A stretch of 23,696 nucleotides of DNA from contig FR893151.1 of assembly GCA_000433355.1 (NCBI GenBank), positions 1 through 23,696 of the forward strand, given 5' to 3'. Source of the DNA: Alistipes sp. CAG:435. Its GTDB lineage: Bacteria > Bacteroidota > Bacteroidia > Bacteroidales > UBA932. A program made the position numbers and the translations under genes. The notes below the pieces were generated by a model, which saw nothing but the letters and a program-made list of their open reading frames with translations, was not told the origin of the DNA and made no database searches. Positions 5,465-13,132 of this stretch are shown here, piece after piece (positions within the stretch are counted from its first letter, which is position 1; each line of letters starts with the position of its first letter).

Positions 5465-8400
5465 ATGGGAAAGGATGTCGTCAAAAAAGGGGCGCGGCGC
5501 TGGCTCCGCCCGGCACTCTGGACAATCTTCGGCGTCTGGGCGGTGATCATCATCGTCCTGCAGATCGCGTTGAACTCCAAGGTACTGACGAGAGTCGTCA
5601 ACGATGTGGCCAAGGAATATGTCGACGGGGATGTCACGTTCACCGGCATCAAGGCTTCCATGTTCAAGAGCTTCCCTAACCTCAACGTCACGATCGACAA
5701 CTTCTCCATCACCTACCCCCACGACAGGTTCGCCGCGTTCGACTCACTGGACGTTCCGGGAGGCTACCTCCTGAAATCAGGGCGCGGAGAGGGAGCCGAC
5801 ACCCTGGCACACTTCAGAAAGTTCTCCGTCTCGGTCAACTACCTTGCCGCTGCCACAGGCAGGCTCAGGATCCGCCACGCCATTCTTGATCATCCAAGAA
5901 TATTCGCCCACCAGTACGACTCCACCACGGCGAACTGGAACATGTTCGGCGACGGTTCCGTGAAAGAGGACGGCGACACCATCGCCTCCACGCTGCCGCC
6001 GGTCTCGGTGGGCAAGGTCAGCCTCGGCGGACGGCCATTCATAGTCTACACGAACCCCTCCGACACCATATTCGGATGCATATTCCTAAAGCAGCTCACC
6101 GCGAAGGGGCGTTATGACGCGAAGAGGAACAAGATCGAGGGGGTGAGCCTTGAGATGGACTCGCTGTTCGTGGCGGGGCGGCTTCCTGCGGACACGGTAG
6201 CCCTTGGGGTAGAGCGGCTCGGGATCAAGGAACGCGCCGGCCACTTCGATGTCAACCTCTCTTCGAGGCTGTTCCTCGGCATGGAATCATCCGGCAGGAT
6301 GTCGATTCCGGTCGAGATCGAAGGCGACATATTCCCGGAACTTGGGAAAAAGTGCGTGACGGTCGGGAATATGACCGCGCGGGTAGCCACCGTCGGGCTT
6401 TCGGCCAACGGGAAGGCGGACTTCTCAGGTAAGGATATTCACATCAAGGGATCTGTGGCGACGGAAAACGCCTCCGTCAATGAGATAGCCGGGTATTTCG
6501 GAGACAACTTCCCTATTCTTAAGAAGTTGCGCACCGATGCAACGCTCACCGTCAATGCATTCTGCGACGGCAGTTATGACAAGAGTACCGGCAGCCTCCC
6601 TCCTCTTTCGGTGAGAATCCAGGTTCCGGATTCCAGGATCGGCTGGGAGGGCATTTCCGGCGACGGACGTTTCGACCTTGACATCACGGCCACGAGCCAA
6701 GACGGAAAACTCACCGCCGAGGTGCCGGATTTCTGCTTCAGCGTCAACGGGATGAAGGTGATGATGAGCGGGACAGCCGACGACCTTCTTGGCGCGGATC
6801 CGAAGTTCGACATCAGCAGCGACATCCACATCGTCCTGGACTCGCTGGCCTGCTACCTTCCTGACAACCTCGGGGTTTCTGTCCACGGCGACCTTGAGGG
6901 GATAATCGAAGGTGACTTCCGCCTGTCCCAACTGGATGCGTTCAATTTCTCCGAGATCGGGCTTGAGGGGCTTCTGGAGAGCAACGGCATCCGGATCAGC
7001 ATTCCGAAAGACACCCTGTTCGCCTACTTAGGCCACACGGACATCAGCCTCGGAGCCTTCAACCACGACGAGGATGATCACGACGGACACGGCGGTAGCG
7101 GCCACAGGCACTCGGGACTTTCCGTGGCGATCGACAGCATGCTGACTGAATATGGCGCCTCGACGTTCATACGGGGTACCGGTCTGACTCTTTCGGCACA
7201 CAACACCAAGGAGAGGATGTCCGCTGATCCGAAGCGCCACCCGATCCACGGCCATCTTGACATCGCTTCCATCGGAATGATGGACATAGACTCCTGTTTC
7301 GTAGGAGCCATCGGCTCTGTCAACACATTCAAACTGAGCCTTAAGCAGACAGGAACGCATAGCGTGCCGTTCATCAGCCTGTCCAGCAGGAACAAGAATA
7401 TAACTCTCCGCGAAGGAGTCACCAGGTTCTCCGGACAGGATGCGAGGCTGTCGGTCGAGGCGCATCCGAACTCCGCGGAGAGACAGCTTCGCAGGAAACA
7501 CCTGCTGGACTCCCTGCAAAGGATCTACCCTGGAGTGAAACGCGACTCCCTGCTCAGGAAAGTGTTCGGGAAATATGCGTCCGGAACCACCTTGCCGGAC
7601 TATCTTTCCGAAAAGGATTTCGAGAAGAGCGACATCAAGATCCAACTTGGTGAATCCTTTGCGAACTACATCAGAGACTGGGACATCACAGGGAACATCG
7701 ACCTCGCCGAAGGTCTTGTCATCACCCCGTACTATCCACTCGACAACAGGATAACAGGATTCAGCGGGAAGTTCTCCAACAACACGATCGACCTCAACAG
7801 ACTATCGTTCAAATCCGGGGTGTCGGACATCTCCGCCACCGGCCATCTTACCGGTCTCAAGAGGTTTCTTGTCTCCGGCAAGGGCAGGCTCAACCTGGAT
7901 CTGGGCATAACCTCCGACGAGATCGACATGAACGAGATCCTCATCGCGCTCAACGCCGGAAAGAAATTCACGCCTATAGGCCACAACGCGGCTCTCTCCG
8001 GAGTTGATGACAACGCCTACCTCAACACCGTCAAAGAGATGACAGCCGCGGACACGACCGCCTCCACCTCGCTGGTCGTGCTGCCGTCCAACATCAACGC
8101 CAAGATCTCGCTGAGCGCCAACAAGATAAGATACTCAAACCTGGAGACATCCTGGGTGGCCTCGGACATCGTGATGAAAGAGCGCTGCCTTCAGGCGACG
8201 AACACCCTCGCGACGACGAACATGGGCGACGTGTACCTCGAAGGTTTCTATTCGACCCGCACCAAGAAAGACCTCAAGGCCGGCTTCGACCTCACCTTGT
8301 CCGGCATCACAGCCGAGAAGGTTATCGAGCTGTTTCCGGCAGTGGACAGCATCGTGCCTATGCTCAAGGCTTTCAGGGGACTGCTCGACTGCGAGATCGC

Positions 8401-9121
8401 CGCGACAAGCTCGATCGACACATCCATGAACATTGTGCTGCCGACCCTGAGCGGCATAGTGAAAATTGACGGCAAGAACCTGTCCCTGACCGACAGTGAC
8501 GAACTCAACAAGCTCCGCAGATCCCTGATGTTCAAGGACAAGGACTCCAGCTTCATAAAATCCCTGTCAATCCGCGGCATCATCAAGGAGAACCACATGG
8601 AGATCTTCCCGTTCCTGCTGAACATCGACCGCTACTCGATCGCGGCCAGCGGCCTTCAGGGTTTCGACCAGCGGTTCAAGTACCACCTTTCCGCCCTGAA
8701 GTCGCCGATTCCGTTCAAGTTCGGCATCAACGTGAACGGCACCTTCGACAATTGGAAGTGGAAACTCGGCAAGACAAAGTACAAGAGCCGCAACATCCCT
8801 CTTTTCGATGATCAGGTCAACAGCCTGACGCTAAACCTGACCTCCGCCATCCACAACATATTCGAGAAGGGCGTGGAGCAGGCTCTGAAGCAGAACGAGC
8901 TGTCGCAGAAGGCGATAGAGAACAAAAAGAAGGAACTTGACTATTCCGCCTCCCTGACGGAAGACCTCTCCGCCGACGAAAAGAAAACCCTCAAAGCCCT
9001 TGAGACCGTCACCGGCGCCGGTAACATCGGTGACAACGGTGCCGGCTCACATCTTCCGCACGCTGAACCAGCCGGAACGAACGATGCGGCAGAGCGCGAC
9101 GGGCAGAAAAATAATATTTGA
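5465..9121 (+). CDS. AsmA-like envelope protein, 1218 aa
   Basis: Large AsmA-family protein. A single N-terminal membrane helix (about 17-36, WTIFGVWAVIIIVLQIAL) anchors a long, probably periplasmic body of repeated beta-rich segments. Family hallmarks are KSFPNLNVTIDNFSI just after the anchor and the C-terminal PIPFKFGINVNGTFDNWKWKLGKTKYKS. The family is linked to outer-membrane biogenesis and probably moves lipids along a hydrophobic groove between membranes; that role is inferred here. A short His/Asp-rich stretch at 533-551 (His at 534, 539, 542, 547, 549) may be a metal-binding loop. The C-terminal 70 residues are charged and helical. Its stop overlaps the promoter of the downstream tRNA gene. 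Length is at the high end for Bacteroidota AsmA proteins. Confidence 0.9.
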   Translation: MGKDVVKKGARRWLRPALWTIFGVWAVIIIVLQIALNSKVLTRVVNDVAKEYVDGDVTFTGIKASMFKSFPNLNVTIDNFSITYPHDRFAAFDSLDVPGGYLLKSGRGEGADTLAHFRKFSVSVNYLAAATGRLRIRHAILDHPRIFAHQYDSTTANWNMFGDGSVKEDGDTIASTLPPVSVGKVSLGGRPFIVYTNPSDTIFGCIFLKQLTAKGRYDAKRNKIEGVSLEMDSLFVAGRLPADTVALGVERLGIKERAGHFDVNLSSRLFLGMESSGRMSIPVEIEGDIFPELGKKCVTVGNMTARVATVGLSANGKADFSGKDIHIKGSVATENASVNEIAGYFGDNFPILKKLRTDATLTVNAFCDGSYDKSTGSLPPLSVRIQVPDSRIGWEGISGDGRFDLDITATSQDGKLTAEVPDFCFSVNGMKVMMSGTADDLLGADPKFDISSDIHIVLDSLACYLPDNLGVSVHGDLEGIIEGDFRLSQLDAFNFSEIGLEGLLESNGIRISIPKDTLFAYLGHTDISLGAFNHDEDDHDGHGGSGHRHSGLSVAIDSMLTEYGASTFIRGTGLTLSAHNTKERMSADPKRHPIHGHLDIASIGMMDIDSCFVGAIGSVNTFKLSLKQTGTHSVPFISLSSRNKNITLREGVTRFSGQDARLSVEAHPNSAERQLRRKHLLDSLQRIYPGVKRDSLLRKVFGKYASGTTLPDYLSEKDFEKSDIKIQLGESFANYIRDWDITGNIDLAEGLVITPYYPLDNRITGFSGKFSNNTIDLNRLSFKSGVSDISATGHLTGLKRFLVSGKGRLNLDLGITSDEIDMNEILIALNAGKKFTPIGHNAALSGVDDNAYLNTVKEMTAADTTASTSLVVLPSNINAKISLSANKIRYSNLETSWVASDIVMKERCLQATNTLATTNMGDVYLEGFYSTRTKKDLKAGFDLTLSGITAEKVIELFPAVDSIVPMLKAFRGLLDCEIAATSSIDTSMNIVLPTLSGIVKIDGKNLSLTDSDELNKLRRSLMFKDKDSSFIKSLSIRGIIKENHMEIFPFLLNIDRYSIAASGLQGFDQRFKYHLSALKSPIPFKFGINVNGTFDNWKWKLGKTKYKSRNIPLFDDQVNSLTLNLTSAIHNIFEKGVEQALKQNELSQKAIENKKKELDYSASLTEDLSADEKKTLKALETVTGAGNIGDNGAGSHLPHAEPAGTNDAAERDGQKNNI

Positions 9122-9147
9122 ATATTAACAGATTTCAACTATCTTTG
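9117..9147 (+). promoter_or_regulatory. tRNA-Leu promoter overlapping the asmA-like stop
   Basis: TTTG at 9117-9120, 19 nt, then TATCTTTG at 9140-9147: a near-ideal promoter. Its -33 box includes part of the TGA stop (9119-9121). The start would be near 9152, leaving a 5' leader of about 90 nt before the mature tRNA. Confidence 0.75.
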
Positions 9148-9242
9148 CAAACCTTTCGGACTCGGAGCAAAGGCAGCTTCCAATCGCCCAAACTCCCTGC
9201 GGAATCCCTATCATCATCTAGATTCCCCTGCCGGAAGGCTTT

Positions 9243-9322
9243 GCGGGTGTGTTGAAACTGGTAGACAAGCCAGACTTAGGATCTGGTGCGCAAGCGTATG
9301 GGTTCGAGTCCCTTCACCCGCA
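9243..9322 (+). tRNA. tRNA-Leu (anticodon UAG)
   Basis: Acceptor stem GCGGGTG (9243-9249) pairs with CACCCGC (9315-9321), discriminator A at 9322. Anticodon stem CCAGA/TCTGG encloses the loop CTTAGGA with anticodon TAG. The variable arm is TGCGCAAGCGT and the T loop is TTCGAGT. The T stem carries one apparent T-T mismatch (9299/9313). CCA is not encoded. A class II tRNA with a fairly short variable arm. Confidence 0.96.
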
Positions 9323-9324
9323 CA

Positions 9325-9365
9325 AAAACGCCTCCTAATCAACTGATTAAGAGGCGTTTTCTTTT
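9325..9365 (+). terminator. Strong intrinsic terminator after tRNA-Leu
   Basis: AAAACGCCTC (9325-9334) pairs with GAGGCGTTTT (9351-9360); the inner TAATC/GATTA extends the stem, and TTTTCTTTTT follows. It closes the tRNA transcript. Confidence 0.93.
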
Positions 9366-9430
9366 TCAACAGGTGTACTAAGTATCCCATAATGGTCCAA
9401 GAATCCCGTACCGGTTGAATATTGCGTTAC

Positions 9431-9530
9431 GGTTAGTACACAAAAGGACTATCTCTTGTACCAACTACGTTTCTGGAGACATTCGGTACACCATTGAGGC
9501 TTCTCCTGTACCAAACTTATCTTTCAGATT
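9431..9530. repeat. Two diverged ~50-bp units with GTAC hairpins
   Basis: Units 9431-9480 and 9481-9530 share GTACAC at the same offset and TGTACCAA 21 nt later. In each unit GTACA and TGTAC can pair (9486-9512: GGTACA/TGTACC). A related but shifted pair of GTAC boxes lies at 9375-9412. Confidence 0.5.
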
Positions 9531-9801
9531 AAAAACCGAGGGGTGAAGCAGAGGGCCTTACGGTTCAGAGTGGCAGCCGGGTACAGACATTACCCTAATA
9601 ACGCCTATAGTGGCTGCGGACTCTCTCAACCTTGCCGAAACGCACTCGCCTGTAGGTTCGCACCTGGACAAGTCTGATAACCTCCACCTCAATGGCGACT
9701 ATCACAAGATGTTGGCTTGTTCTCATTCTGCATACTTATTGTTAGGAAATTGAGAGAACTACCTTCCTTGTTGTAGTACCCCCTCGGTATGGGACAATAA
9801 A

Positions 9802-9841
9802 AAAAGCAAGCATCCCTTTTAGGGAAAAGATGCTTGCTTTT
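9802..9841. terminator. 13-bp perfect hairpin, bidirectional terminator
   Basis: AAAAGCAAGCATC (9802-9814) is perfectly complementary to GATGCTTGCTTTT (9829-9841), with an inner CCCT/AGGG stem. The minus strand ends in a run of seven T, the plus strand in four, so it best terminates minus-strand RNA, for example from the small ORF at 9899-10075. Confidence 0.85.
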
Positions 9842-9872
9842 ACTTGTCTTCCTAACTCGTATGAGAACAATG

Positions 9873-9902
9873 CAAAGATAGCCATTCTTTTCAGACTATC
9901 AA
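9873..9902 (-). promoter_or_regulatory. Orphan promoter facing the terminator
   Basis: Minus strand: TTG (9902-9900), 19 nt, TATCTTTG (9880-9873). Transcription from here would meet the 9802-9841 hairpin after about 30 nt, giving a short RNA of about 70 nt or a non-productive site. Confidence 0.4.
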
Positions 9903-10075
9903 GTAATATCGTAGACTTTTTTCATCAAGACTCTTCCTTCCAACCATTCCACGAACTCCAGTTCTCTCTTGAAGTCCTCGATAAAAGTTCGATAATCTCC
10001 CACGATTCCGCATAAGGGGACAACATCATCCGAGGCCGTCCTTTTTTCCATTCTTATAACCCACTGAAAATCCAT
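9899..10075 (-). CDS. Small unrecognised protein, 58 aa (doubtful)
   Basis: I do not recognise this ORF. From the ATG at 10075 it encodes MDFQWVIRMEKRTASDDVV followed by a charged, probably helical C-terminus (DFKRELEFVEWLEGRVLMKK). It has no signal peptide or membrane segment. In favour: it lies in an otherwise empty region, a weak TAGGTTTTG box is just upstream on the minus strand, and a strong minus-strand terminator lies about 60 bp downstream. Against: it is short, AT-rich and has no known homologue that I can name. It could be the decayed end of an older gene. Confidence 0.3.
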   Translation of the reverse strand: MDFQWVIRMEKRTASDDVVPLCGIVGDYRTFIEDFKRELEFVEWLEGRVLMKKVYDIT

Positions 10076-10487
10076 CCAATAAATCAAAACCTAAATAAAA
10101 AAAAATCAAGAATCCATAAGAAACTAAAAATGAATATATTCGTAATTCCCGCTAGTCAAAAATGACTGGCAGAATCCTGTATATCCATATGAATCAAGGA
10201 GTGGCGTTTCACTTGCTGACATTCAAGCTATTACGGATCAGTGCTAAAGCCGCTCTTGAAAAAAGGGCTATACATTGTTGTTTTCAATAGATCTGCTTAC
10301 ATATATTAGGGAGACGTTTCAGGCGAGTGGGAGATAATATATTGTTAATGAGAGATATAGAGGTTTATCTTCAGCGGGAATCCGCTAAAGGCGGATACCG
10401 AATCAACTGACTTACAAGTAATTATAAAGCACGTCATTTTCTCGTTGCAATTCTACCGAGGGGAATTTCACGACAACTCTTGCCAAA

Positions 10488-10632
10488 ACTTGTATGGCGA
10501 CAAAATCAAACTAAGTCAAAGCCCTTGCCTCCCAACCGGACAAACTAATGTAAAAGCTGATGGGATGAACTTCTATGGCAAAGCCTTTGAATATGCCCTT
10601 GCCACCTAACCGGGCAAACTAACGCAAAAGCT
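10488..10632. repeat. Degenerate tandem repeat, ~74-81 bp period
   Basis: A 38-bp block at 10521-10558 recurs at 10595-10632 with five mismatches; both contain GCCCTTGCC, AACCGG, CAAACTAA and AAAAGCT. A second pair, ACTTGTATGGC (10488) and ACTTCTATGGC (10569), has a slightly longer period. No start or intact frame spans the repeats. Confidence 0.65.
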
Positions 10633-10735
10633 CCCACCCGAGCAGACTGGCGGGAAGTTTAGCATTGTCACACCTATATACAACAAGGGAGCACACGCAT
10701 TCAACAAGGAAAGCAGACGCAACAGTGTAGTGCGG

Positions 10736-11740
10736 CTACGCGAAGAGGCGGAGGTTGTCGAAGGTGGGGGCAAGGGAGCCGGACTCGATGCGGTGGATGA
10801 TCTCCACGACCTTGTCGTTCATCGGGGTGGGGCAACCGACTTTGCGGCCGTAGGCGCTGACGGCACCGTTGATGGAATCGACCTCGGTTTTCTTGCCGCG
10901 CTCAAGATCCTGAAGCATACTGGCTTTCAGACGGGCGTGCTTGCGGATGGCTATCGGGATGATCATAAAGGAGATGAACTTCTTCACGGGATTGCTGTAA
11001 TCCAGAAGCTTGACTACATCCTTGCCTTGGATCGGCTCGATGGTTATGCCGCCCTTACGGCAGACATCAATGCATTCCTTGATCAAGGCCTGCACGACCT
11101 CCCTTGAGGAACGGTCCGAAGCGGCCTCTCCGAAAGTGCAGCCCAGGACAGCGCTCATTCCGGAGAACGCGGCGTTGATCAGGAGCTTGCTCCAGCGGGT
11201 TCCGAGGAAATTCTCCTCTACCTCGACCGGGCCCATCTTCTCAAGGAGGGCCTTGACCTCAGCGAAATGCTTGTTGACATTCTCGGAAACCGCGCCCAAC
11301 GAAAAAGTGAGGCTGTCCGGCGAACTGGTCAACTCACAGACTCCCGGGCCAAGCATCGTGGCTCCCCAGGCGACAGTGCAGCCAAGCACACGGGACGGAC
11401 CGACGATCTCGGAAATCAGCAGCTCCGGCAACCCGTTCTGGAGAGTGACGATCACACCATCCTCAGCGAGGAAACCTTTGAGCATATTCACAACCTCGGC
11501 ATTATGCAACTGCTTGGTCATAAGGAATATGACATCATATTCACCAGTCATTTCCTCATCTGTCAGGACGGTCACCGGCTGAGTGAAATTCACGGTGCCT
11601 ACCACTCTCGCACCTTCGGCACGCAAGGCGGCGACGTGAGCCTTGTTATGGTTGATGAGGTCAATCTGACCTCCGTTCTTCGTAATATACGCGCCCAGAA
11701 TGGTTCCCAACGAACCGGCGCCATAGATGGCACTTCTCAT
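10736..11740 (-). CDS. panE: 2-dehydropantoate 2-reductase (ketopantoate reductase)
   Basis: NADPH-dependent reductase of 334 residues converting 2-dehydropantoate to pantoate in pantothenate/CoA synthesis. The Rossmann glycine motif GAGSLG is at residues 7-12. FLMTKQLHN carries Lys76, followed by TLQNGLPE and the catalytic-lysine helix RWSKLLINAAFS; the C-terminal helical domain is complete. The frame stays open upstream to 11791, but the glycine motif must lie near the N-terminus and a weak AAGGA precedes the ATG at 11740, so I chose that start. A long 5' leader with a 9-bp inverted repeat separates it from its promoter. Family members also include other 2-oxo acid reductases, so the substrate is likely but not certain. 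Confidence 0.88.
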   Translation of the reverse strand: MRSAIYGAGSLGTILGAYITKNGGQIDLINHNKAHVAALRAEGARVVGTVNFTQPVTVLTDEEMTGEYDVIFLMTKQLHNAEVVNMLKGFLAEDGVIVTLQNGLPELLISEIVGPSRVLGCTVAWGATMLGPGVCELTSSPDSLTFSLGAVSENVNKHFAEVKALLEKMGPVEVEENFLGTRWSKLLINAAFSGMSAVLGCTFGEAASDRSSREVVQALIKECIDVCRKGGITIEPIQGKDVVKLLDYSNPVKKFISFMIIPIAIRKHARLKASMLQDLERGKKTEVDSINGAVSAYGRKVGCPTPMNDKVVEIIHRIESGSLAPTFDNLRLFA

Positions 11741-11769
11741 ATTCCTTGAATATTCAAATTCCGCAAGCA

Positions 11770-11811
11770 GGCAATCACTTGCCGAATACAATCCGTTCGA
11801 GGGTGATTGCC
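11770..11811 (-). promoter_or_regulatory. Inverted repeat in the panE 5' leader
   Basis: GGCAATCAC (11770-11778) and GTGATTGCC (11803-11811) form a perfect 9-bp inverted repeat, 24 nt apart, between the panE promoter and start codon. It may be an operator or an RNA stem controlling panE. Confidence 0.55.
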
Positions 11812-11838
11812 CACCCTTGTCAATGAATATCTCCGCGG

Positions 11839-11869
11839 CAAAAATAGTGATTCCCTTCCGGATGTCAAA
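11839..11869 (-). promoter_or_regulatory. panE promoter (TTTG-N19-TATTTTTG)
   Basis: Minus strand: TTTG at 11869-11866, then TATTTTTG at 11846-11839. The implied start near 11834 leaves a leader of about 93 nt. Confidence 0.7.
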
Positions 11870-11898
11870 GCTGTTCAGCAGAAATCAGCGCGGCCAGA

Positions 11899-11929
11899 TT
11901 GGATTTCTGATCAGTAAGGGTTAACTTTG
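11899..11929 (+). promoter_or_regulatory. Promoter of the secreted EEP-fold gene
   Basis: TTG at 11899-11901, 20 nt, TAACTTTG at 11922-11929. The leader would be about 100 nt. A second TAAGTTTG at 11959-11966 is an alternative with poorer spacing. Confidence 0.55.
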
Positions 11930-12035
11930 CATTGGGGGAAATATTCCCGGAAAACAAATAAGTTTGAAATGTTCTTTGAGGTGAACAAATTTTCAAACCA
12001 ACGAGTCAAAACAGCTTCTAAAAAACATTAGAATA

Positions 12036-13004
12036 ATGAACAGAATTGTAAGAATCATCGCGGCTTCGACGCTGACATTCGGACTCTTGCTCTGCGGAAC
12101 TTTCGCTTTCGCGCAGAAGAGCCCAGCGTTCGAGGCTAAGTTCAAGATCGCGGAAGGCGCTGACCTTCGCATCCTTGACGACAACATCTGGGACTACAGC
12201 AAGGACACCATTCCTCCGAAATGGAAGGAAATCGGAGAGGATCCGCGTGACTGCAACAGGGCCCCGCAATTTGCCAGGCTCGTAAACGACTACCTTCCTG
12301 ATGTCTTCGCGCTTCAGGAATATTCCAGCCATATGCACAAGGAATTCTACCCTCTGGTGCAGAAAGACGGCTATGTCATCGCCTGGGAATCGAAGAAGGA
12401 CTGGAACAACACTCCGATCTTCTACAACAGCAAGACGCTTGAGCCTCTGTACGTCAACTACAACAAGTACACTCCCGAGCAGTGGTGCAACCACGGATCC
12501 AAGTCCTTCACCTCGGCTGTGCTGAAAAGGAAGGCCGACGGGAAGATATTCGCGATAATCGGCACCCACCTTTGGTGGAAGAGCGAAAAGTCCAAGCCGG
12601 GCAGCACGATGGCGAGAGCCTCACAGCTCCGTCTGGTGATGGCGGAGACCGACATCATCAGAGCCAAATACGGGGATATTCCTGTTTTTGTGATGGGGGA
12701 TATGAACTGCGAGGAGGACACCGTTCCGATCCAGCAGCTTATCCAGGGCGGTTATGTGCCTTGCTACAAGGCCGCTACCGTCTATGGCGACAACCACAAC
12801 GGACATCACATATGCAGCCCTGGGGACGGATATTCGGTCGAGAGCCGCAGACGTGGACCTGACCGCGCCACTGGAGCGATCGATCACTGCCTGATCTTCG
12901 ACCCGAGCGGAAAGGCCGAGGTCAAGGTCTTCGACTGCATTATGGAGAAATACACCATCAAACTCACGGATCATTACCCGAATCTTATTGATGTGAGATT
13001 ATAA
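12036..13004 (+). CDS. Secreted endonuclease/exonuclease/phosphatase-family protein
   Basis: Protein of 322 residues with a signal peptide (1-26, cleavage probably after AFA-Q). The mature part has the EEP (DNase I-like) fold. Catalytic motifs in order: LDDNIWD (Asn50), FALQEYS (Glu95), GTHLWW (His178), VMGDMNCEED (Asp222, Asn224), AIDHC (Asp283) and TDHYP (Asp312, His313). All metal and general-base residues are present, so it should be an active phosphodiesterase or phosphatase in the periplasm or outside the cell. The substrate cannot be told: nucleic acid, inositol phosphate and sphingomyelin-like lipids are all used by this family. It stands alone with its own promoter; a hairpin follows. 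Confidence 0.88.
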   Translation: MNRIVRIIAASTLTFGLLLCGTFAFAQKSPAFEAKFKIAEGADLRILDDNIWDYSKDTIPPKWKEIGEDPRDCNRAPQFARLVNDYLPDVFALQEYSSHMHKEFYPLVQKDGYVIAWESKKDWNNTPIFYNSKTLEPLYVNYNKYTPEQWCNHGSKSFTSAVLKRKADGKIFAIIGTHLWWKSEKSKPGSTMARASQLRLVMAETDIIRAKYGDIPVFVMGDMNCEEDTVPIQQLIQGGYVPCYKAATVYGDNHNGHHICSPGDGYSVESRRRGPDRATGAIDHCLIFDPSGKAEVKVFDCIMEKYTIKLTDHYPNLIDVRL

Positions 13005-13028
13005 CCGTTTCGGTGGGATATTATTCAA

Positions 13029-13075
13029 CAGCTTACATTGCCCGGAATCTGAATACCGGACGCTGATGTAGGCTG
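13029..13075 (+). other. Long hairpin after the EEP gene
   Basis: CAGCTTACAT (13029-13038) pairs with ATGTAGGCTG (13066-13075), 10 bp including one T-G pair that would wobble in plus-strand RNA. No T-tract follows, so it is at best a factor-assisted end or an RNA-stabilising stem. Confidence 0.5.
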
Positions 13076-13091
13076 TGATTGTGTATTTTCA

Positions 13092-13123
13092 TTTGCCGCT
13101 GCGGAATAGATTTCGTACCTTTG
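13092..13123 (+). promoter_or_regulatory. DUF1846 gene promoter (TTTG-N20-TACCTTTG)
   Basis: TTTG at 13092-13095 and TACCTTTG at 13116-13123, near consensus. The start of transcription would be only about 5 nt before the ATG at 13133, so the mRNA is nearly leaderless. This also excludes the upstream TTG start at 13079. Confidence 0.7.
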
Positions 13124-13132
13124 TTATCCGTT

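Larger units (their letters stand above)
9366..10735. other. Gene-poor structured tract downstream of tRNA-Leu
   Basis: About 1.37 kb with no convincing protein gene except a doubtful 58-aa ORF, and visibly more AT-rich in its right part than its neighbours. It holds GTAC-bearing hairpins (9431-9530), a candidate structured RNA region (about 9530-9800), a perfect 13-bp terminator hairpin (9802-9841), a stem GCTAGTCA/TGACTGGC with AAAA loop (10151-10170), a stem ATCCGC/GCGGAT (10380-10396) and a degenerate tandem repeat (10488-10632). Its position beside a tRNA suggests a remnant of an integrated element. I saw no integrase and no clear duplicate of the tRNA 3' end, so this remains inference. 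Confidence 0.6.

Noticed and set aside
9530..9800. RNase P RNA, tmRNA, SRP RNA or group II intron
   Set aside because: I looked for GAGGAAAGTCC, tmRNA ends, the SRP GGAAGCAGC core and domain V motifs and found none on either strand.
10521..10680. Integron attC site (ACCTAAC resembles the core RYYYAAC)
   Set aside because: No matching GTTRRRY partner at the right place, no L boxes, no cassette and no integrase.
9361..10735. Retron or reverse-transcriptase system
   Set aside because: No reverse transcriptase or effector gene in the window; hairpins alone are not enough.
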